From a virus, in the IMG/VR virus record IMGVR_UViG_3300027782_000465, positions 1-20,044 of that record: a DNA stretch of 20,044 nt. One strand, written 5' to 3'. Every line of letters starts with the position of its first letter. Position 1 is the stretch's first letter. The translations under genes were made by a program, and so were the position numbers. Below are positions 9,350-18,200 of this stretch, in pieces. The notes under the pieces were generated by a model. That model was not told the DNA's origin, ran no database searches, and worked only from the letters and a program-made list of their open reading frames with translations.

Positions 9350-9676
9350 ATGGGCAGGCACCTATTATTAGAGGTGTATGATGTTAAATACGATCTCATT
9401 AATGATGCAGTTGCCCTTGAAGAGGTAATGGTTAAAGGAATTGAACGTGCTGGAATGACGATTCTAAACGTCTTTCAGCACTGTTTTATACCTCAGGGAT
9501 GTACAATAGTCATTGCACTCTCTGAGAGTCATGTATCATGTCATACGTGGCCAGAAGAAGGATGTTTAGCAATTGATGTTTATACTTGTGGTGAAGGAAA
9601 CCCAAAATTAATTGCTTTAGAATTGTTAAAATATTTGAATTCCGATAATTATAATATCAGAGAAATAGATCGTTAA
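9350..9676 (+). CDS. speD: S-adenosylmethionine decarboxylase proenzyme
   Basis: The 108-residue protein is a class 1B AdoMet decarboxylase. Key residues occur with the family spacing: the self-cleavage site E59-S60 in LSESHVSCHTWPEEG, H65, and C80 in VYTCGEG. These correspond to Ser63, His68 and Cys83 of the Thermotoga enzyme. Cleavage turns S60 into the pyruvoyl cofactor. The enzyme decarboxylates AdoMet to give the aminopropyl donor for spermidine. It is known as an auxiliary metabolic gene in cyanophages, perhaps supplying polyamine to neutralise packaged DNA. ATG 9350 is used, with GGAAAG at 9337-9342 as ribosome binding site; TTG 9335 would add five residues. No spermidine synthase gene is seen nearby, so it would feed the host enzyme. 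The late promoter-like site upstream suggests expression with virion genes. Confidence 0.93.
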   Translation: MGRHLLLEVYDVKYDLINDAVALEEVMVKGIERAGMTILNVFQHCFIPQGCTIVIALSESHVSCHTWPEEGCLAIDVYTCGEGNPKLIALELLKYLNSDNYNIREIDR

Positions 9677-9714
9677 ATAGGTAATAGGAGATAGCAACCT
9701 CCTTCATAAAAGTT

Positions 9715-9735
9715 CTGTTTTATTCATTAAAACAG
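9715..9735 (+). promoter_or_regulatory. 8-pair hairpin touching the ribosome binding site
   Basis: CTGTTTTA (9715-9722) and TAAAACAG (9728-9735) pair exactly with the loop TTCAT. AGGAG, the ribosome binding site of ATG 9745, is at 9734-9738, so the stem ends inside it. A smaller AGGAG/CTCCT stem lies just upstream (about 9687-9703). It could tune translation or end speD messages. Confidence 0.5.
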
Positions 9736-9744
9736 GAGCTAAAA

Positions 9745-9921
9745 ATGTTAATTGAATCTGGAGATTCTCAAAAAAGATTAATTCAAGAGGTTATGCACGA
9801 TTATGCACCAAAACATAATCTCAAAAAACAAACTGAATTGCATGAAAAAATTAGAAATGATGAAGATTATGATGATTGGTCCTATGGAACTGAACCAGTC
9901 TATGGATCTTCATGGAAATGA
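9745..9921 (+). CDS. Hypothetical 58-aa protein
   Basis: MLIESGDSQKRLIQEVMHDY is followed by KHNLKKQTELHEKIRNDEDY and DDWSYGTEPVYGSSWK. It has a helical charged body and an aromatic acidic tail. A clear AGGAG precedes the ATG at good spacing. It sits between speD and gene 25 and is probably cotranscribed with speD. I recognise no family and can offer no role. The late promoter for gene 25 starts just after its stop. Confidence 0.65.
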   Translation: MLIESGDSQKRLIQEVMHDYAPKHNLKKQTELHEKIRNDEDYDDWSYGTEPVYGSSWK

Positions 9922-9922
9922 G

Positions 9923-9930
9923 CATAAATA
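9923..9930 (+). promoter_or_regulatory. Late promoter-like CATAAATA before gene 25
   Basis: CATAAATA at 9923-9930 fits NATAAATA and lies 22 bases before the gene 25 ATG and directly after the upstream stop. This position and the structural gene downstream make it the best late promoter candidate in the window. Confidence 0.6.
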
Positions 9931-9951
9931 ATTTAAGAAATTTTATGTCCG

Positions 9952-10353
9952 ATGGCAATTACTAGGATATCTAGATCGTTTAAAGATATTAGTTTATCCT
10001 TTGATCCACACCCTGTGACTAAGGATTTACCAATTCTTAAAAATCAAAGTGCAATTATACGATCTGTTCGAAATATAGTTGAAACAATTCCAACTGAAAG
10101 ATTTTTTAATTCTACAATTGGTTCAAACGTTCGTTCTAGTTTATTTGAATTTGTAGATTTTGGTACTGCTTCGGTTATCCGAGATCAAATTCTTGTCGCA
10201 GTTTCAAATTACGAACCAAGAGTTACAAATGTAAATGTTGAAGTAAATCCTCAACCAGACATTAATAATTTTGAAGTTACCATTAATTTTGATATTATTG
10301 GGCAAGAAATTCCAACACAACAGTTTTCATTCATATTAGAGGCAACAGGATAA
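9952..10353 (+). CDS. 25: Baseplate wedge protein gp25
   Basis: The 133-residue protein is of the gpW/gp25 family, with T4 gp25 being 132 residues. Characteristic are a DI.LSFD-type N-terminal strand (FKDISLSFDPHPVTKDL), the helix AIIRSVRNIVETIPTERFF, then STIGSNVRSSLFEFVD, where G..VR..LFE is the family core. A C-terminal beta half follows (VNVEVNPQ, NFEVTINFDIIG). gp25 forms the core of the baseplate wedge with gp6 and gp53 and contacts the tube-sheath start. An upstream ATG at 9945 is in another frame and stops after six codons. Gene 6 begins two bases after its stop. Confidence 0.92.
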   Translation: MAITRISRSFKDISLSFDPHPVTKDLPILKNQSAIIRSVRNIVETIPTERFFNSTIGSNVRSSLFEFVDFGTASVIRDQILVAVSNYEPRVTNVNVEVNPQPDINNFEVTINFDIIGQEIPTQQFSFILEATG

Positions 10354-10354
10354 A

Positions 10355-12280
10355 ATGCCTTTTACAAAGTTTGCTAATCTAGATTTTGATCAAATCAAGA
10401 CCTCTATCAAAGATTATCTCCGTGCAAATTCCAATTTTACGGATTTTGACTTTGAGGGGTCTAATTTTTCTGTATTAATTGATACTTTAGCGTATAACAC
10501 ATATATTACTGCGTTTAACTCTAATATGGTTGTAAATGAATCCTTTCTGGATTCTGCAACACTAAGAGAAAATGTGGTCTCTCTTGCAAGAAATATTGGT
10601 TACGTGCCGCGCTCCAGAAGCGCCTCAAAGGCAGTTGTTTCTTTTAGTGTATCAACTGCAGTAAATACTCCAACACTCACCTTACAGGCAGGATTAGTGT
10701 GCGTTGGGGCATCAGATGGAACTTCATATGTCTTCTCTGTTCCTTCTGATATTACTCGAAATGTGGTTAATGGTGTCGCTAGTTTCAGTGAGATTGAAAT
10801 TAGTGAAGGAACATTTCTCAAAAAACAATTTACAGTAGATGGGTCACTAGATCAAAAATTTATTTTAAATAACTCATATATAGATACTTCCACGATTGTT
10901 GCGTATGTAAAATCACCAAGTGATACTGGACTAGGAAGGAAATATTCACTTATAGAAAATATTTTTAAAATTGATTCTGTATCAGAAACTTATTTACTTC
11001 AAGAAATTAAAGATGAAAAATATGAGATTTTCTTTGGAGATGGATATTTTGGCAAGAAGTTAGAAAATAATTCGGTTATTACAGTTACATATATTGTAAC
11101 TGATGGAAAAGATGGTAATGGTGCAGATGTATTTTCCTTTGCAGGAACTTTTAAGGATGCAAGTAATAATACAATTATTCCAACAAATACAATTACAGTA
11201 ACTACAAATCAAAAATCCCAAAATGGCGATGAGATTGAAGGAATAGATTCAATTAAATATTTTGCTCCAAGACTTTATTCCTCTCAATATAGGGCAGTCA
11301 CTGCAAAAGACTATGAAGCAATTCTCAAAGATAAGATATATCCAGATACTGAATCTGTATCCGTAGTTGGTGGAGAAGAAATGAATCCCCCACAATATGG
11401 TAAAGTTTTGATTAGTATTAAACCAAAGAATGGAACTTATGTTTCAGACTTTAATAAAATGCAAATTCAAAATAAATTAAAACAATATACTGTTGCTGGA
11501 ATCAATCCAGAAATAATTGATTTAAAAATTTTATACGTTGAGATTGATTCTTCAATTTATTACAATAATTCTAGTATTGGTAGCGTAGAAGATTTAAAAA
11601 CAAAAGTAAAGAATTCTCTCATATCATATTCAAAATCTACTAATTTGGGATCTTTTGGGGGAAGATTCAAATATAGTAAAGTCCTGCAGGTTATCGATAA
11701 TACTGATAGTGCAATTACTTCTAATATTACAAAAGTAAGAATTAGAAGAGATATGAAAGCATTTATCGGTAGACCTACTCAATATGAAATTTGTTACGGT
11801 AACAAATTTCATGCAAATCCTGCAGGAAAGAACATCAAATCTACTGGATTTAAAATTGCTGGGGAAGCAGATACTGTTTATTTTACGGATGTTCCAAATT
11901 CAGATTTAAAAACTGGAATTATATCAGTTGTAAAAAAATCACCAATTACAGTTTCCGTTGGGTCTACTCAAGAATTAAAAACCATGGTCGTGGTTAAATC
12001 TGCAGGAACTGTTAATTATGAAACTGGTGAAATTTTACTTGGATCTTTAAATATTACATCAACATCATTAGATGCAGATATTATTGAAATTCAAGCATAT
12101 CCAGAATCAAATGATATTATTGCTTTGACGGATTTGTATATCTCATTTGATGTTTCAAAAAGTTCAATAAATATGATTAAAGATGTTATTGCATCTGGTG
12201 ATGATATATCTGGAGTTATATTTTCAACAGAAGATTATTACAGATCAAGCTATTCGAACGGAGAATTAACGAGGGCGTAA
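10355..12280 (+). CDS. 6: Baseplate wedge protein gp6
   Basis: The 641-residue protein (T4 gp6 has 660) begins MPFTKFANLDFDQIKTSIKD, the usual start of this family, followed by YNTYITAFNSNMVVNESFLD (about 49-68) and ARNIGYVPRSRSASKA (about 77-92). KYFAPRLYSSQYRAVTAKDYEAIL (about 305-330) marks the baseplate J-like region. gp6 dimers form the inner iris of the baseplate and hold the wedges together with gp25 and gp53. It acts in virion assembly. It is tightly packed between gene 25 and the giant reading frame and is probably transcribed from the late promoter at 9923. Confidence 0.93.
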   Translation: MPFTKFANLDFDQIKTSIKDYLRANSNFTDFDFEGSNFSVLIDTLAYNTYITAFNSNMVVNESFLDSATLRENVVSLARNIGYVPRSRSASKAVVSFSVSTAVNTPTLTLQAGLVCVGASDGTSYVFSVPSDITRNVVNGVASFSEIEISEGTFLKKQFTVDGSLDQKFILNNSYIDTSTIVAYVKSPSDTGLGRKYSLIENIFKIDSVSETYLLQEIKDEKYEIFFGDGYFGKKLENNSVITVTYIVTDGKDGNGADVFSFAGTFKDASNNTIIPTNTITVTTNQKSQNGDEIEGIDSIKYFAPRLYSSQYRAVTAKDYEAILKDKIYPDTESVSVVGGEEMNPPQYGKVLISIKPKNGTYVSDFNKMQIQNKLKQYTVAGINPEIIDLKILYVEIDSSIYYNNSSIGSVEDLKTKVKNSLISYSKSTNLGSFGGRFKYSKVLQVIDNTDSAITSNITKVRIRRDMKAFIGRPTQYEICYGNKFHANPAGKNIKSTGFKIAGEADTVYFTDVPNSDLKTGIISVVKKSPITVSVGSTQELKTMVVVKSAGTVNYETGEILLGSLNITSTSLDADIIEIQAYPESNDIIALTDLYISFDVSKSSINMIKDVIASGDDISGVIFSTEDYYRSSYSNGELTRA

Positions 12281-12281
12281 T

Positions 12282-15200
12282 ATGATACAAACTGGTTTTG
12301 AATCAAGGATAAAGGTACAGCAAATAATTGAAAATCAATTACCAGGATTTATCCTAGATGAAAGTCCAAAAACTGCTGAATTTTTAAAGCAATATTATAT
12401 TTCCCAAGAATATCAGGGAGGACCGGTAGATATTGCTGAAAATTTAGACCAGTATTTGAATCTTGACAATTTAATTCCGGAAGTTATTGTAGGTAATATT
12501 GGCCTTAGTACCAATATTACATCTACTGTTGGAGTCATTACAGTAACAAGTACCAAAGGATTTCCATCAACATATGGTCTTTTAAAGATTGATGATGAGA
12601 TTATCACATATACTGGAATTACAACAAATACATTTACTGGTTGTATTCGTGGATTTAGTGGAATTACTAGTTATCATCAAGATTTAAATAGTGAAGAATT
12701 AGTTTTTTCAGAATCAAAATCAGCATCTCATGTTAAGAACTCTAAAGTAATAAACTTAAGCTCACAATTTTTACAAGAATTTTATAAAAAATTAAAATAT
12801 ACTCTTACACCAGGTCTTGAACATGTAAATTTTGTTTCAGATTTGCATGTAGGAAACTTTATAAGGGAATCAAAAACTTTATATCAAACCAAAGGAACTG
12901 ATGAATCATTCAGAATATTATTTAATATTTTGTATGGCGAAACACCAAAAGTAATTGATTTAGAGAAGTTTTTAATTAAACCATCAGCAGCAAAATATAT
13001 TCGAAGGGAGGTGATGGTTGCCGAAAGAATTTCTGGAGATCCTTCTCTATTAGTTGGGCAGACAATTAGAAAATCTACAGATGAAAATACTACTGCATCC
13101 GTATCTGAAGTAGAAATTATAAAGAGAGGAGTAAAAAATTATTACAAGTTGCTTATTTTTATTGGGTATGATGATACGTTCCCAACTGTTACTGGAACGT
13201 TCAACATTACTGGAAGTACTAGGGTTTTGGAAGATGTAGAACCTAATGCAAATATTATTACTGTAGACTCCACAATTGGGTTTGGGCAAACAGGAACAAT
13301 CTATATTGGAAACAATATAGCAACGTATACTAGTAAAAGTATAAATCAATTTTTTGGATGTACTGGAATCGAAACAACTGTAAAGGCAACCAGTATTGTT
13401 CGTTCCGATGAGACATATTATGGATATGAAAATGGTGATTTTAGTAAGAAAGTAGAATTGAGATTGACAGGGGTAGTATCAAAATTTTTACCCACACTAC
13501 AATTAGGTACAGTTGATGAAAATGAACAAATAGGCGTAAAATATTTGGGAGAAATTATTACAAATCCCACAGAAAATGCATCGAAAGAAGAAATTTTTGC
13601 AAATAGTTGGATTTATAATACAAGTTCAAGATATCAAATAGAAAGTTTTAATTCTGGATCTATATCCCAAGTGGTATTGAGCGGAACTATTGACAAATCC
13701 AGCTTAAAGGTTGGAGATAGGATTAATATTTTAGAAAGAGATAGTGAAATTTTAGCAGTTAGTAATTTAACTATATTAGAAATAACTAATAATCAAATAT
13801 CAATTTCAAACAATTTTACTTTAAATCAAAACAAAGATTATGATATTAGAAGAATAATCAATTCATCTTCTGTAACTGAAAATTCTACTTCATTAGAATA
13901 CAATTCTTTATTTGCAGATATTCAAAATGTTTATATCGATAATAATTATGGATACATGTATGTTGCATCAAATTCTTTACCATCATATGAAATAGATAAA
14001 AAGACTTTTTCATATATTGCATCATCTCTTTCAGATCAAGATATTGAAACTGGATTATATTCAACAATTAATTTTGAAGAAAAGGTTTCATTTTTAACTG
14101 GTTTTCAAATTTTTTATCAACCAGAAATATCCCCAATTTCAGGACTGGCAAAGGGAATTTATTATGTAGAAGTTTTAAGCAATAAATCTCAAATCAGATT
14201 ATACACATCCAAGACATTTATTGGATCTGAAAATTATATTCAATTTGGAGAATTAGTGCCAGGAAATCATTTATTCATTTTGAACAGTCAGAGTAATAAT
14301 ATTATTTCTGCTCAAAAAATTCTAAGAAAATTTCCAATTAATACAAATATTGCAGATGGTTCGTCAGATTTAACAGATCCTGGTTCAGTTGGAATGTTGA
14401 TAAATGGTGTTGAAGCAACAAGTTATAAATCAAATGAAAAAATTTATTATGGACCGATAGAAAGAGTAGATGTATTGAATGGTGGGAAAAATTATGATGT
14501 AATTAATCCTCCAATACTACAAATATCTTCAGGAATAGCATCAATTCAACCAATTGTTAGAGGATCAATTGAGAGAATATTTGTAGACCCCCAAGATTTT
14601 AATATTGATACGCTGGTATCAATTGCAGTCACAGGTGGTAATGGTAGAGGGGCATCATTTGAACCATTTATAGAGATCCAGAGAAGAGAAATCGAATTTG
14701 ATTCCAGACAAACCATCTATGGGGGAGGAGTTGATATATATTCAGAAACTATTACATTTTTATCACCACACTATCTTTCCAATGGGCAACCAATTTATTA
14801 TAGTCCAAGAAATAATAATCCATTAGGTATTGGAAATTTTAATGCAAGTAATGTTTACCAAAATAAAACATTGAATGATGGCGGAATATATTATACTAAG
14901 GTTATTAACAACACTACAATTCAACTATATGAAAGAATATCTGATTATAGAATTGGAATTAATACAGTTGGTTTTACAGAATCTCAAACTTCTGGAATTC
15001 ATATTTTTAAAACAGAACCAAAAAAAGTTTTAACGGATATTAAAGTTATAAATCGTGGAAGTGGATATGAAAATAGAAAATTAAGAGTTAATAGTTCAGG
15101 AATATCCACAATTAATAATACAATTACTTTTAAAAATCATGGATTTAATCATGGCGAATTGATTGTATATAATTGTGAAACAACTGCAATTAGTGGATTA

Positions 15201-18200
15201 TCTTCATCAAAACAATATTATATTTTAAAAATTGATGATAATAAATTTAGATTATCAGATGCCGGTATTGGTGGGACAAGTATATTAGATTATCAGAGAG
15301 AAAAATATGTGAAATTTGGAACAACTGGTTCTGGATACCAAATATTCAATTATCCTCCAATTAGTGTTAAAGTAGAATATACTACTTCTGGAATAGGCAG
15401 CACATCTATTCGAGGAACAATTATTGCAAATCCAAGTGTTAAAGGTGAAATAGTGGGGGCATATCTTTATAATGCTGGTAGTAATTATGGTTCAACAATT
15501 ATAAATTTACATAAAAAACCAACAATATCAATTAAAAATGGAAAAAATGCCGAAGTAAGTCCTGTAATTGTTAATGGCAGAATAATCGACACAAATTTGC
15601 AGTATGGAGGAATTGAGTACTATTCGACACCAGATTTAAAAGTTATTGGATCTGGAAGTGGATGTATTCTAAGACCAGTGATTCAGAATAATAAATTAGT
15701 AGATGTCATTGTTGTAACTTCTGGATCTGGATATGGGGAGAATACAAGGATAATAGTAGAATCTTCTGGAAAAAATGCAATATTTGATGCAAAAATTAGA
15801 CCACTTGAAATAAACAATAATTTTTTCTATGCAACTGAAGATTTACTCAGTAATTTTAGAAAAACATCAAATGAATTGTTGATTAATTCAAGAAATAATC
15901 TGCAGTATTTTATTTCTGGATACTCACAATTTATACAGAATCAATTTAATGATATTGGATTGAATCATTCTCCGATTATTGGATGGGCATATGACGGAAA
16001 TCCAATATATGGATCTTATGGATATACAGACCCCAATGATAAAAATTCCCCCATTAAACGTTTGTCTTCTGGGTATACTACAAATGCTTCAAATATTGAA
16101 AATAGACCGGCAGATTTTTATCTTGGATTTTTTGCTGATGATTATAAATTTACATCTTCTGGAGATTTGGATGCATCTAACGGAAGATTCTGCATAACAC
16201 CAGAATTTCCAAATGGTGTTTATGCATACTTTGCAACATCTGAGTCAGACATATATGGAAATATAGTTGGACAATTCCCATATTTTATTGGAAATTATTA
16301 TAGGTCTAAATTTGTCTCAGATAACAGGAAATTGGACCAGTCATTTGATTTCAATAATTCCAAATTAATCAGAAATACATTTCCATATAAAATTAATGAC
16401 GAATATGGTGGAAATGATTTTATTATTGAATCAAATGAAATTATTAATCAAAAAACTAATGTAGAATCTGTAACATCTGGAAGTGTTTCCAATTTTAATA
16501 TTGTAGAGCCCGGTAATGATTATAAAATTGGAGACAATTTAAATTTTAATGCAATAGAAATAAGCGAAGATAATGGTGGAATAATAGCGCAGGTTTCCAA
16601 ACTAAAAGGAAAAGATATTGTAAATTTACAAACCACTTTAACCTCATATTATGATGCTATTTTTACCTGGAAAAATGGAAACCAAGTGGAAGTTTCAATT
16701 TTACCTTACCATAGCATAGAAAATCTCGACACCGTAACAATCTCCGGATTCTCAACATCATTGAGTGATTTAAATGATTCATATCAGGTTGGAGTAACAT
16801 CATACACTTCAATACTAATTAGTGATATGCCAGCATTTTCTATGCCGCCATATTATATGCCAACAGCAGGTATTGTAACTGATATATATGTTTCAAGAAT
16901 ACCAGACAATATTTCTATTGGAAGTAGTATTGGTATTGGAACAGAAACATTGTCAGTTATAAACATTTTTAATGATTTAAGTGTTTTAAGAGCAGTTAGG
17001 CAGCAACCAACTGGATCAGCTCATACTTCAACTACAATAGTTAATTTTATTCCAAATTCATTTACAATAGAACATAAAACAAATTATTTTGATTCCAAAT
17101 TAAATAAAGAATTTTATTTTAATCCAAAACAATCTGTTGGAATTGGAACAACTGCTGGAGCAGGAACTTCACTAACATATACTGTTGGAAATAAAGATTA
17201 TCAGATTTCAGTACCTACGCAATCGATTTTTCTACCAGATCATCCATTCGAAACAAATCAAGAGGTAATATTTAAAAAATTATCATCTTCAGATCCATTA
17301 TATGTTTCAAATACTCAAACGAGTGATTTATATACTCTTCCTACGAGTGGAAATCAACAAATAGTTTATATCATTAAAAAATCTAAAGATTATATTGGAA
17401 TTGTAACTCAAGTTGGATTGACAACAACAACTAACGGATTGTTTTTTCAAAATAATGGGACAGATGATTATCGATATTCTATAAAATCTACATATTCCCA
17501 AGTAACTGGTAATGTTGATAAAATTAAAACATTAGTTTCAGTATCAACCTCACATAATCTTTCTAATGGAGATACTATTAATTTGAATTTAATTCCCAAT
17601 CTTTCTGTGGGAATTGGAACTTCAACTTCAATTTCTGTCAAGTATGATACTTCGACGGAGAGATTATTAATTAATCCTATAGGATTTAGTACATCAGGAA
17701 TTAATACTTCAACAAATACTATTACTCTCAGATCACATAATTTGAATACTGGGAATAAGATATTATATTCATCTAATGGATCTGTTGCTCAAGGACTGTC
17801 TACTGGATTTTATTTTGTATATAAAGTTGACAATGATAAAATAAAACTATGCGAAACTTATATAGATTCTGTAACAATTCCGCCGACTGTTGTAGATATT
17901 GTAGGTATTGGAACTACAACTCAAACAATTTCACCGATTAATCCCAAAATTGATGTTATTAGAAACAATAATTTAATATTTAATCTTTCAGATACTTCCT
18001 TATTGGGATATAATTTTAAAATTTATTATGATCAAGATTTTGCTGACGAGTTTGTATCTACAGGTTCTGCAAGTACATTTTCAATATCCGGATTTGGAAC
18101 TGTTGGAGTATCCACTAATGCATCATTGGCATTAAATTATAGTGAAGGGTTGCCAACAAAATTATATTATAGTTTAGAAAAATCGGGATATATTAGTACT

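Noticed and set aside
9673-9680. TTAAATAG after speD as a late promoter
   Set aside because: It differs from NATAAATA at the second position, and such matches are expected by chance in this A/T-rich stretch.
15979-16197. Frame inside the giant gene at 15979-16197, and minus-strand frames at 13050-13349, 13885-14067 and 18848-19096
   Set aside because: They lie in other frames of an uninterrupted large coding sequence and show no independent signals.
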